From Propionibacteriaceae bacterium (lineage in GTDB: Bacteria; Actinomycetota; Actinomycetes; Propionibacteriales; Propionibacteriaceae): a DNA stretch of 19,158 nucleotides. Of the stretch, positions 8,891-15,684 are shown piece by piece. Position numbers and translations under genes: made by a program. The DNA is taken from contig JAUNUL010000013.1 of assembly GCA_030538175.1 (NCBI GenBank), positions 1-19,158 of the forward strand, given 5' to 3'. How positions within the stretch are numbered: the stretch's first letter is position 1; every line of letters starts with the position of its first letter. The notes beneath the pieces were generated by a model, which did not search any database, had not been told where the DNA came from, and was given only the letters and a program-made list of their open reading frames with translations.

Positions 8891-8941
8891 AGGGTACGCC
8901 GGGCAGGTCTTGCTGGCACCCCTCCGCCAGGCCGCCTGGCG
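8891..8941 (-). promoter_or_regulatory. Candidate promoter (TACCCT) and palindrome upstream of the AraC-type gene
   Basis: On the minus strand TACCCT (8896-8891) ends 6 nt before the ATG at 8884, which suggests a leaderless mRNA. A perfect inverted repeat CGCCAGG-CCG-CCTGGCG (8925-8941) lies about 41-57 bp upstream of that start, just beyond the -35 position, where activator or autoregulator sites often sit. It could equally form a terminator-like hairpin about 100 bp after the AHSA1 gene. The rest of the 159-bp gap (8885-9043) shows no gene. Confidence 0.4.
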
Positions 8942-9043
8942 ACCAGCGGCAGCAGGTGGCCGCGGAGCGCCCAGGCCGCGGGCAGCACGTGGGCCACCCA
9001 CCTCATCGGCGAATGGCCCAGTGCTGCGCGGGTCGTTTCCTGC

Positions 9044-9529
9044 TCAGGCGGCCGGGTCGTCCATCGACTGGCCGGTTTCGAGCAGGGTCTTGAGGCCGGC
9101 CAGGCACCACGGCCAGCCGCCGCCACCGGTGCCGGGATCGTGACCGCCGGCGACCTCCGGGGCGTACTCCGGTGCCGCACTCAGATCATGGGTGAGCTGC
9201 ACGAGCGTCAGGCCGCTCGGGAACTCGGTGAGCTCCCAGGTCAGCCGGGTCGGTTCGGACTCGGGATGCCAGGCAGGCTGCCAGGCGAGCACGAGCCGGG
9301 TCGGCGGGTCGATCTCCAGGACCTCGCCGTTGATGGCGACGTCGCCCAGGCCCATTTCCTTCATCTCGTCGGTGGACAGATTCCGGTACGCCCCACCGAC
9401 GCGCTGGTCAATCTCGGTGGGGCCGGCATAGCCCCAGCGGGTGGTGAACTCGGATTGGGTGATCGCGTCCCAGACCTGCTGGGCGGATGCCTTGATATAG
9501 GTGCTGAAGATCTGGATGTCATTGCTCAT
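9044..9529 (-). CDS. AHSA1/SRPBCC domain protein
   Basis: The 161-residue product is an activator-of-Hsp90-homologue-1-like START-fold protein. Features are FSTYIKASAQQVWDAITQSEFTTRWGY at the N terminus (about 8-34, in two parts), VGGAYRN, GDVAINGEVLEIDPPTRLVLAW, and the closing helix GGGGWPWCLAGLKTLLETG. The fold forms a cavity for hydrophobic ligands; the ligand here is unknown. Its ATG (9529) lies inside the 3' end of the ArsR-type gene, overlapping by 11 nt, so translation is likely to be coupled. ArsR plus AHSA1 is a recurrent pair, and the repressor probably controls this gene through its own promoter. The C-terminal tail after residue 155 is short and polar. Confidence 0.88.
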   Translation of the reverse strand: MSNDIQIFSTYIKASAQQVWDAITQSEFTTRWGYAGPTEIDQRVGGAYRNLSTDEMKEMGLGDVAINGEVLEIDPPTRLVLAWQPAWHPESEPTRLTWELTEFPSGLTLVQLTHDLSAAPEYAPEVAGGHDPGTGGGGWPWCLAGLKTLLETGQSMDDPAA

Positions 9530-9965
9530 GGCCGTGGCCTTCCTGGGTCGGCTGGTTCTGGGGTGTCTGGGATTGCTCAGGTGTTCGGGTGTGCTGGGGG
9601 AGATCGCCCTCGAGGCGGCTCTTGAGATCGAGCAAGCTGGCGGCGATCACTTCTCGTTCGGTGATGCGACGAGGTTGTTGATCGTCGCTGAGGAATCGTC
9701 CGATCCAGCGCTCGTGGATGGCTTGGATCGGGACCGGGTTGAGGTAGTGCAGCTTCTCCCGTCCCTGCTTGCGGGAGCTGACGAGCCCCGCGGCCTCGAG
9801 CACCCGCAGATGCTTCGCGACGGCGAACCTCGTCATGTCGATGCCATGGGCGGCGACCACTGCGTCCAGTTCTCCGAGCGAGCGGCCGTCCCGCTCGAAG
9901 AGCGCGTCCAACAGCAACCGGCGGGTTGAATCCGCCAAGGCCTTGAACACGAGATCGTCATCCAC
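9519..9965 (-). CDS. ArsR family winged-helix repressor
   Basis: The 148-residue product has a winged helix: VFKALADSTRRLLLDALFE (about 6-24), the recognition helix in TRFAVAKHLRVLEAAGLV, and the wing SRKQGREKLHYLNP. No ArsR metal-site Cys cluster is visible, so it is more like the metal-independent ArsR members that pair with AHSA1 proteins. The GTG at 9965 was chosen because the conserved domain begins right after it and a complete promoter ends 6 nt before it; longer readings run through the promoter. The C-terminal 30 residues (QHTRTPEQSQTPQNQPTQEG) are a disordered Gln/Pro/Thr tail. It shares the operon with the AHSA1 gene and likely represses itself. Confidence 0.88.
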   Translation of the reverse strand: MDDDLVFKALADSTRRLLLDALFERDGRSLGELDAVVAAHGIDMTRFAVAKHLRVLEAAGLVSSRKQGREKLHYLNPVPIQAIHERWIGRFLSDDQQPRRITEREVIAASLLDLKSRLEGDLPQHTRTPEQSQTPQNQPTQEGHGHEQ

Positions 9966-9971
9966 ACCCCA

Positions 9972-10001
9972 AAAATAGGTGACCAAAAAGTCACATGTCA
10001 A
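9972..10001 (-). promoter_or_regulatory. ArsR-AHSA1 promoter with palindromic operator
   Basis: On the minus strand a consensus -35 TTGACA (10001-9996) and a -10 TATTTT (9977-9972) are separated by 18 bp. The spacer contains the perfect inverted repeat GTGAC-N6-GTCAC (arms 9979-9983 and 9990-9994). The -10 ends 6 nt before the GTG start, so transcription should begin on the start codon. A dyad between -35 and -10 is a typical repressor site, most simply for the ArsR protein itself. The divergent exporter operon begins 100 bp away, so it might also be affected. Confidence 0.72.
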
Positions 10002-10103
10002 GGGTGGGACGGGGTTGGCTGGGGGATAATTCGGGGACCGTTCGGAGTGGGGGATGCGGTTGCGGTGGATAAGGTCCCCATAGGTGTGTATGAGAGGAAC
10101 CCC

Positions 10104-11228
10104 ATGAAGAAGAAGCCCTTGATCATTGGTGGGGTGCTCGCTGCCGCCGTCATCCTGGTCGCCGGACTCGTGATCCTGTCCCAGATGATGTCGGGGGCCA
10201 CGCGAGCCACCGTTGCGGCCATGAAGATCGAGACCGTCGCGAGCCTCAAGGGTGCTGATCGTCAGCTCATTTCCGGTTCCGTCCACACCGCCGAGTCTGA
10301 GAACTTCTATGTCGATGCCAGCAAGGGCCGGGTCAACGAGATCAAAGTGGTGCAGGGCAGTCCGGTGAAAAAGGACGATGAGCTCTACAACTATTCGAAT
10401 CCCGCGCTGACGATCCAGCAGGAGAAGGCCCGGGTCCAGCTCGACAACGCCAAGCGACGCGTGACCACGCTTGAGAAGAACCTCTCCACCGCTGAATCGG
10501 ATCTCAAGAAGGCCACCGCCGCGACACGCGATCAGCTGCGGGCCCAGCGGGACCAGGTGCGCGAGGAACTCGCCAGCGCCCGCACCGACATCAAACTGGC
10601 CGAACTCGATATCGAAGAGACCAACAACCAGGTCGCCGCGCTCTCGGTGCGCTCCAACTTCGACGGCATCGTGGAGATGGTGAACGAGGACGAGCGCAAC
10701 GCCGTTGCCCAGGGTGCGGCCACGAAACCGTTGATCCGCGTGGTGTCCAACCTCCCCTATGAGGTCAAGGGCTCCCTGACCGAGTTGCAGCGTGCCCAGA
10801 TCCACCAGGATCAGCCCTTCACCGCAACCAGCAAGGCCATGCCGGGCAAGCAGTGGCGCGGCACCATCAGCTATGTCAGCACCTTCCCGATGGCATCGGC
10901 CACCGGCACCGAGGGCGGCCAGGCGAACTATGAGTTCGTGGCTAAGCTCGAGACCCAGGACGGCCTCGTCCCCGGCAACACCTTGTTCCTCGAGGTCAAG
11001 GCCACTGCGAGTGAGTCGTTCCAGGTCCCCGCCGCGGCAGTCCAGCGCGATGCCCAGGGTGATGCGTATGTCTTCATCGTGCAGGGTGGGCGCTTGGCCA
11101 AGCAGGTCGTCACGGTCGGCCCGGAAGCCGAGGGGAAGATCGACATCACCTCAGAGCTGGACGATCGCACCGAGATTCTCCTGAACCCGGATGCGACGAC
11201 CACGGAGGGGATGGAAGTCGTCCGATGA
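10104..11228 (+). CDS. MacA-like periplasmic-adaptor/HlyD family protein (ABC exporter subunit)
   Basis: The 374-residue protein has an N-terminal membrane anchor (about residues 5-27 after MKKK), a lipoyl-like half motif (GRVNEIKVVQGSPVKKDDEL, 75-94), a long coiled coil (about 103-180), the second lipoyl half (SNFDGIVEMVNEDERNAV, 184-201), a beta-barrel, and a membrane-proximal region with FQVPAAAVQRDAQGDAYVF. It resembles MacA and the Gram-positive YknX class, which stabilise MacB-type transporters outside the membrane. The ATG at 10104 was chosen for its Shine-Dalgarno GAGAGG 6 nt upstream; a GTG/ATG at 10047 only adds residues without homology. It overlaps the ATPase gene by 4 nt. The 138-bp gap to the ArsR gene holds only weak promoter-like sequences for this strand (TAAGGT at 10070-10075). 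Confidence 0.9.
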   Translation: MKKKPLIIGGVLAAAVILVAGLVILSQMMSGATRATVAAMKIETVASLKGADRQLISGSVHTAESENFYVDASKGRVNEIKVVQGSPVKKDDELYNYSNPALTIQQEKARVQLDNAKRRVTTLEKNLSTAESDLKKATAATRDQLRAQRDQVREELASARTDIKLAELDIEETNNQVAALSVRSNFDGIVEMVNEDERNAVAQGAATKPLIRVVSNLPYEVKGSLTELQRAQIHQDQPFTATSKAMPGKQWRGTISYVSTFPMASATGTEGGQANYEFVAKLETQDGLVPGNTLFLEVKATASESFQVPAAAVQRDAQGDAYVFIVQGGRLAKQVVTVGPEAEGKIDITSELDDRTEILLNPDATTTEGMEVVR

Positions 11229-12190
11229 CGAACGGTCCCGCACCGAAGGGTCCTGCGCCGAATGCGCCCGGGCCGGATGCTCCGCTGGCCGATGGGCCGG
11301 CTCCGAGACGGTTGGCCTCCGATGGCCCCGTCCCCAGCGGCCAGGTGGGTCCCGTGCCGAGTGGTTCGAATAGTCCTGTGCAGCGGGGTCCCGTGCCGAG
11401 TGGTTCGAACGGCCCCGTGCCGCGCGGTCCGGTTCCCAACGCTCCGGGCCCGATGGGGCCGGTTCCCAACGCTCCGGGTCCGAGGCCCCATGGCCCGGTG
11501 GTCAACGGCATCCTGTCGTTGCGGCAGATCAACAAGGTGTTCGGCATGGGCGAGTTGGCCCTGCACGTCCTCAAGGACATCTCGTTGGATGTCCACCAGG
11601 GGGAGTTCGTCTCGATCATGGGTCCGTCCGGGTCGGGCAAATCCACGCTCATGAACATCATCGGGACCCTGGATACCGCGACCTCCGGCGGCTATTTCGT
11701 CGAGGGGAAGCCTGTCCACCAGCTCAGCGAGCGGCAGATCGCCAAGCTCCGCAATGAGTCCATCGGGTTCGTCTTCCAGCACTTCTTCCTGCTGGCCCGC
11801 TCGACGGCCGTGGCGAACGTGGAGTTGCCCTTGATCTATGCCGGCATGGGCCGGGCCCAGCGGCGTACGATCGCGCAGAAGTCGCTCGACCGGGTCGGGC
11901 TGAGCGCGAAGTATCGGTCCATGCCGACCCAGCTGTCGGGTGGCGAGAAGCAGCGCGTGGCGATCGCCCGGGCCATCTCGACCAACCCGCGCTTCATCCT
12001 CGCCGACGAGCCGACGGGAGCCCTCGACACGGCGACCAGTGAGCAGATCATGGAGGTGTTCAAGAGCCTCAACGCCGAGGGCGCCACGATCGTGATGATC
12101 ACCCACGAACAGGAGATCGCGGAGCACGCGAACCGGATCATCCGTCTGCGGGACGGCCGAATCGAATCCGATGAGGTGATCCGCCGATGA
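11225..12190 (+). CDS. MacB-like ABC transporter ATP-binding protein with Pro/Gly-rich N-terminal extension
   Basis: The 321-residue ATPase has Walker A GPSGSGKST (133-141), Q-loop FVFQHFFLL, the signature LSGGEKQRVAIARA, Walker B FILADEPTGALD and the H-switch MITHE. It belongs to the LolD/MacB/YknY class that energises FtsX-type permeases. The ABC domain begins only at about residue 95. Residues 1-94 are a low-complexity extension with about 28 Pro and 16 Gly, built of GPVPSGSN and GPVPNAPGP repeats. The ATG overlaps the upstream stop as ATGA, and GGAAG stands a few bases upstream, so the extension is probably translated; an internal GTG near 11498 is an alternative start. It lies between the adaptor and permease genes of one operon. 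Confidence 0.94.
   Translation: MTNGPAPKGPAPNAPGPDAPLADGPAPRRLASDGPVPSGQVGPVPSGSNSPVQRGPVPSGSNGPVPRGPVPNAPGPMGPVPNAPGPRPHGPVVNGILSLRQINKVFGMGELALHVLKDISLDVHQGEFVSIMGPSGSGKSTLMNIIGTLDTATSGGYFVEGKPVHQLSERQIAKLRNESIGFVFQHFFLLARSTAVANVELPLIYAGMGRAQRRTIAQKSLDRVGLSAKYRSMPTQLSGGEKQRVAIARAISTNPRFILADEPTGALDTATSEQIMEVFKSLNAEGATIVMITHEQEIAEHANRIIRLRDGRIESDEVIRR
11347..11478 (+). repeat. Tandem coding repeats (GPVPSGSN and PVPNAPGP units)
   Basis: Two copies of an identical 24-bp unit lie at 11347-11370 and 11386-11409 (39 bp, 13 codons apart). A different identical 20-bp unit lies at 11429-11448 and 11459-11478 (30 bp, 10 codons apart). All periods are multiples of three, and the reading frame of the ATPase gene stays open. 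The repeats encode the Pro/Gly-rich extension, and could vary in copy number by slippage or recombination. Confidence 0.85.
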
Positions 12191-13395
12191 ACATCATGGA
12201 GAGCTTCCGGATGGCGCTGTCGTCAGTGATGGCGCACAAGATGCGTTCGATCCTGACGATGTTGGGCATCATCATCGGCGTCGGTTCGATCATCACGATT
12301 GTTGCTATCGGCCAGATGGGTGAGCAGCAGCTCAAGAACTCGATCTCCGGTGGGAACAAGGCGATGATCACGATGGAGTTCGGTCCACCGGGCTCCAGCA
12401 GCCTCACTGGTCCGGTCAGCGCACCGCCGCAGATCCGACCCATCGACGTGGAGCGAATCCGCCAGCTGCCCTATGTGAAGAGCTTCATCGAGCAGCGGTT
12501 CGAGATGTCCGATGTGGTCAACGGTGAGAAGAAGGTCGACTCGGTGTACATCCGGGCCGGTGACCTGGAGATCTTCGACATCAACAACCTCGTGCCGGTC
12601 GCCGGGCGGTTGATCGTCCAGGACGATGTCGACCGTGCCTCGCAGGTGATCGTGCTGGGTCAGGACACAGCGATCGAATTGTTCGGCACCGCCGACGATG
12701 CGATCGGCCAGATCATTGAGCTCAACAGCCAGCCGGTCCGGGTGGTCGGCGTGGTCGAGGAGCAATCGACGCTCGGCTTCACGATGCAGACCTGCTACGT
12801 GCCGCTGAGCGCCTGGGAGGCCATTTTCCCACGGGCCGCGGCCTTCTCGCAGTACGCCGTCATCGCTACCGACGTCGAACACGTGACCGAGGCCGGCCAG
12901 AACGCCGCGGACTATCTCAACGAGACGTTGGTGGTGAATCCGGAGGAGGCGCTGTTCAAGCCGACCGATATGCGTCAGCTGGAGCAGGAGATCTCGTCGG
13001 TCACCACGATCATGACCGCGATCATCGGCGGCATCGCCGCGATCTCCCTGCTCGTCGGCGGCATCGGGGTCATGAACATCATGTTGGTGTCGGTGGCGGA
13101 GCGCACGCGTGAGATCGGCGTACGCAAGGCGCTCGGCGCCACCCGCGGACGCATCCTGCAGCAGTTCCTCATCGAGAGCATGGTGCTCACCTCCCTCGGC
13201 GGCATCATCGGGATTCTGTTCGCGTACGGCCTGACCGCGCTGGTGGCCTCGATCCTGGGGTACGAGTTCATCCTGTCGGTCCCGGTCACGATCATGGCGG
13301 TGCTGTTCTCGTCGATGATCGGGGTCGTGTTCGGGCTCCTGCCGGCGAACAAGGCCGCCAAGCTCAGCCCGATTGACGCGCTGCGCTACGAATAG
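12187..13395 (+). CDS. MacB-like FtsX-family ABC transporter permease
   Basis: The 402-residue protein has the MacB topology: one membrane helix near the N terminus (about 21-43, in RSILTMLGIIIGVGSIITIV), a large extracytoplasmic core (about 45-265), then three helices (about 271-295, 328-352, 364-387) forming the FtsX domain. The segment SVAERTREIGVRKALGATRGRILQ is the hallmark loop after the second helix, and the ending SPIDALRYE is typical. In Escherichia coli the ATPase is fused to the permease; here they are separate as in Gram-positive YknYZ. The ATG overlaps the ATPase stop (ATGA, 12187-12190). The exporter could move peptides, macrolide-like drugs or lipids; the substrate cannot be told from sequence. 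Confidence 0.95.
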   Translation: MNIMESFRMALSSVMAHKMRSILTMLGIIIGVGSIITIVAIGQMGEQQLKNSISGGNKAMITMEFGPPGSSSLTGPVSAPPQIRPIDVERIRQLPYVKSFIEQRFEMSDVVNGEKKVDSVYIRAGDLEIFDINNLVPVAGRLIVQDDVDRASQVIVLGQDTAIELFGTADDAIGQIIELNSQPVRVVGVVEEQSTLGFTMQTCYVPLSAWEAIFPRAAAFSQYAVIATDVEHVTEAGQNAADYLNETLVVNPEEALFKPTDMRQLEQEISSVTTIMTAIIGGIAAISLLVGGIGVMNIMLVSVAERTREIGVRKALGATRGRILQQFLIESMVLTSLGGIIGILFAYGLTALVASILGYEFILSVPVTIMAVLFSSMIGVVFGLLPANKAAKLSPIDALRYE

Positions 13396-13396
13396 G

Positions 13397-13418
13397 CACC
13401 CGACATTAGAGTCGGGTG
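13397..13418 (+). promoter_or_regulatory. Inverted repeat around a -10 box before the histidine kinase gene
   Basis: CACCCGAC (13397-13404) and GTCGGGTG (13411-13418) form a perfect 8-bp inverted repeat with a 6-nt loop in the 24-bp gap between permease stop and kinase start. Inside it TAGAGT (13407-13412) fits a TANNNT -10 box and lies 7 nt before the GTG at 13420. It may be an operator for autoregulation, or an RNA hairpin that masks the kinase start when transcription comes from the exporter operon. No T-run follows, so a simple terminator is less likely. Confidence 0.5.
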
Positions 13419-13419
13419 A

Positions 13420-14991
13420 GTGGGCACCGACGACGATGACGAGTTGCTGGCTCCGCTGAGCGTGCGGACGCTGCTTGCCGTGCTCGAGACGTCGATGGAT
13501 CCGATGCTGTTGCTGGATGGCGAGGGTCGGTGTACGCACGCCAATGCGGCGGCTGCCGAAGTCCTGGGTCGGCCCGAGGGGACGTTGATCGGCGCCTTCC
13601 CGCTGAGCGATTGGCTCCCGGCCCGCGCGGAGGATTCGGGTCGCCCGATCCTGCGGCGCCACGAGTTCGGCATCGATCGCACGCTGGAGATCCGGCGGAC
13701 GGATGTGGAGCGCGGGCAGGTGGTCGTGCTGCGCGACATCACTGACGTCGAGCGGTCCCAGCGTCGCCTCGCGGCTTTTGCGCGCGCGGCCTCGCGGGTG
13801 GCGTACGCCGATTCCCTGCGCGAAACGCTGGATGCCATCTGTGCGGAGATGATCCGCACGGTGGACTTGGCGGCGGCGCAGATCCTGCTCATCGACAACG
13901 ACACCTGGCGCATGCAACTCCACGGGGCGGCGCCGGTCGCGCTCTTCGGGCCCGACTTCTCCGAGCGGATCCTCCAGGCGGGCGCGTTGGGGGCGGAGTT
14001 TTCGTCCCTGGCGAGCCTGCGGACCGGTCAGCCGGTGGTGACCCCCGGGCGCCGGCAACTCATGTTGGACGACCCCCGCTGGGCGCCGCTGCACGACCAC
14101 CTCACCGGGTTCGCCTGGGACACGTTCGTGTCGGTTCCGTTGGCCGGGCGGGATGCCCCGATCGGTGCGTTGAACATCTATTGCCGACCCGGCCGGCAGC
14201 CGACGTTCGATGACGTCGCGTTCTTCACGGCGATGGCCGACCAGGTCTCGGTCGCGGTCCAGCACGCGCGGCTGTTCGCGGCGTCGCGATTGCGTACGCA
14301 GCACCGGGAGCGGCAACGGTTGGCCCAGGAACTGCATGACTCCGCGTGCCAGGAACTGTTCTCCATCAATCTGCACGTCCGGGCGGCCACGTTCGTGCTG
14401 GAGAAGATGCGTTCGGGGGAGGGCGAGGCTGGTGCCTCGGTGGGCAAGCTGCAGCGCCACATCGACACGCTGGGGGAGCTCGCCCACGCTGCCCTGGAGG
14501 ACATGCGGTCGCTCATCTTCGAGCTCTATCCCACCGTCCTGCACGATGAGGGGCTGGTGGCGGTGGCGCGTCAACTCGTGGCCTCACTGACGGTCCGTGA
14601 AGGCCTGGCAGGGTCGGTGCAGGTCTCCGATGACCTCACCGTGGACGGGGATGCGATCCTGGAGGGCTATCACATCCTCCGGGAGGCTTTGCACAACGTC
14701 GTGAAGCACGCTCACGCCAGCGAGGTCCGGGTGACGATGGCGCCCGATCCCGACGATGCCGGGACGCTGGTGCTCGAGATCGTCGATGACGGCATCGGAG
14801 TCCGTGATGCAGCGGGTCAGCGCCCGGGCCTAGGGTTGGTCTCGATGCGTGAGCGGGCAGAGCGGCTGGGTGGATCGCTGTCGGTGGGGCCGGGATCTGG
14901 GGGTGGGACGGTGGTGCGCGCCGTGCTGCCGGGGGCGCTGCCGCCGATCCGGGAGCCACGGGCAGAGGCGCGTCCGGTGCACGAGCGCTGA
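13420..14991 (+). CDS. NarL-type cytosolic sensor histidine kinase (PAS-GAF-HisKA_3-HATPase)
   Basis: The 523-residue kinase starts with GTG and has no membrane segment or signal peptide, so it should sense a cytosolic cue. Domains in order: a PAS-like region (about 15-110, with SMDPMLLLDGEGRCTHANAAA), a GAF-like region (about 125-290, SVPLAGRDAPIGALNIY), a HisKA_3 dimerisation domain with the phospho-acceptor His306 in LAQELHDSACQE, and an HATPase domain with N-box LREALHNVVKHA (420-431), G1 DDGIGV and G2 GLGLVSMRERAERLGG. No Cys or His cluster for an Fe-S or haem sensor stands out. Its partner is the response regulator 39 bp downstream. The ligand is unknown. Confidence 0.93.
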   Translation: MGTDDDDELLAPLSVRTLLAVLETSMDPMLLLDGEGRCTHANAAAAEVLGRPEGTLIGAFPLSDWLPARAEDSGRPILRRHEFGIDRTLEIRRTDVERGQVVVLRDITDVERSQRRLAAFARAASRVAYADSLRETLDAICAEMIRTVDLAAAQILLIDNDTWRMQLHGAAPVALFGPDFSERILQAGALGAEFSSLASLRTGQPVVTPGRRQLMLDDPRWAPLHDHLTGFAWDTFVSVPLAGRDAPIGALNIYCRPGRQPTFDDVAFFTAMADQVSVAVQHARLFAASRLRTQHRERQRLAQELHDSACQELFSINLHVRAATFVLEKMRSGEGEAGASVGKLQRHIDTLGELAHAALEDMRSLIFELYPTVLHDEGLVAVARQLVASLTVREGLAGSVQVSDDLTVDGDAILEGYHILREALHNVVKHAHASEVRVTMAPDPDDAGTLVLEIVDDGIGVRDAAGQRPGLGLVSMRERAERLGGSLSVGPGSGGGTVVRAVLPGALPPIREPRAEARPVHER

Positions 14992-15030
14992 TCAGGGCCA
15001 TCACGGTTCACGGGGGAGAGCGGATCACAA

Positions 15031-15675
15031 ATGACCGATGTTCGGGTGCTCATCGTCGACGACCATGACGTCGTCAGGTTGGGACTGCAGGCGTATCTGG
15101 AGGAACAGCCCAATATCAACTGCGTCGGGGACGCCGCCAATGGTTCGGCGGCCCTCGCGCTGCTCGAGAAGTTGGCCTCCACCGACGCCTTGCCCGATGT
15201 GGTCCTGATGGATCTGGTGATGCCCGGGCAGGACGGGGTCACGGTGACCCGCGAGGTCAGGGCGCGCTATCCCCAGGTTCAGGTGGTCGCGGTGACGAGC
15301 TTCGGGGAGAGCCAACGCATCCGCGCCGCGCTCGACGCGGGTGCTGCCGGTTATGTGTTGAAGGATTCCGATGTCGATGAGATCGCCTTGGCGATCCATT
15401 CCGCGGCGGCCGGTGACGGGCACCTCGATGCGGCGGTCGAGCAGGTTCTCCGGGACACCAGTGGTCGGGTCCCCGGCCAGTTGACCGCCCGTGAGCGTGA
15501 GGTCCTCGGGCTGATCGCGCAGGGTCTGTCCAATCGGCAGGCGGCCCGCCAGCTCGACCTGAGCGAGCGGACGATCCAGACCCACCTCAGCGCCATCCTG
15601 CGCAAGCTCGGGCTGAGCTCGCGGACGGAGGCCGCGCTATGGGCGGTCCGTGGCGGCCTGCCGGACCTGGTGTGA
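15031..15675 (+). CDS. NarL/FixJ-family response regulator
   Basis: The 214-residue protein has an N-terminal receiver domain with acidic pocket D10/D11, phospho-acceptor D61 (in VVLMDLVMPG), the conserved Thr in VVAVTSF and Lys in YVLKDSD. The C-terminal LuxR-type helix-turn-helix is TAREREVLGLIAQGLSNRQAARQL followed by SERTIQTHLSAILRKLGL. It should be phosphorylated by the upstream kinase and bind DNA as a dimer. A GGGGAGAG lies about 11 nt before the ATG as a somewhat distant Shine-Dalgarno. The 8-bp inverted repeat before the kinase gene is the best nearby candidate site. Likely targets are the adjacent exporter genes and its own operon. Confidence 0.95.
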   Translation: MTDVRVLIVDDHDVVRLGLQAYLEEQPNINCVGDAANGSAALALLEKLASTDALPDVVLMDLVMPGQDGVTVTREVRARYPQVQVVAVTSFGESQRIRAALDAGAAGYVLKDSDVDEIALAIHSAAAGDGHLDAAVEQVLRDTSGRVPGQLTAREREVLGLIAQGLSNRQAARQLDLSERTIQTHLSAILRKLGLSSRTEAALWAVRGGLPDLV

Positions 15676-15684
15676 GGGCGCGTC

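Noticed and set aside
8885..9001. 39-residue N-terminal extension of the AraC-type regulator
   Set aside because: It is Arg/Ala/Pro-rich and includes the proposed promoter and palindrome; the ATG at 8884 follows a -10 box at the typical leaderless distance.
10047..10103. Earlier start for the MacA-like protein
   Set aside because: The extra 19 residues precede the positively charged MKKK and membrane helix, and the ATG at 10104 has the better ribosome binding site.
11347..11478. CRISPR-like or satellite array
   Set aside because: Only two copies of each of two units, in frame, encoding GPVP-type residues with no spacers of fixed size, so this is coding repetition.
12223..14574. A 783-codon minus-strand open frame opposite the permease and kinase
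   Set aside because: It crosses two unrelated, motif-rich plus-strand genes and their gap, and the translation is His/Arg/Asp-rich low complexity.
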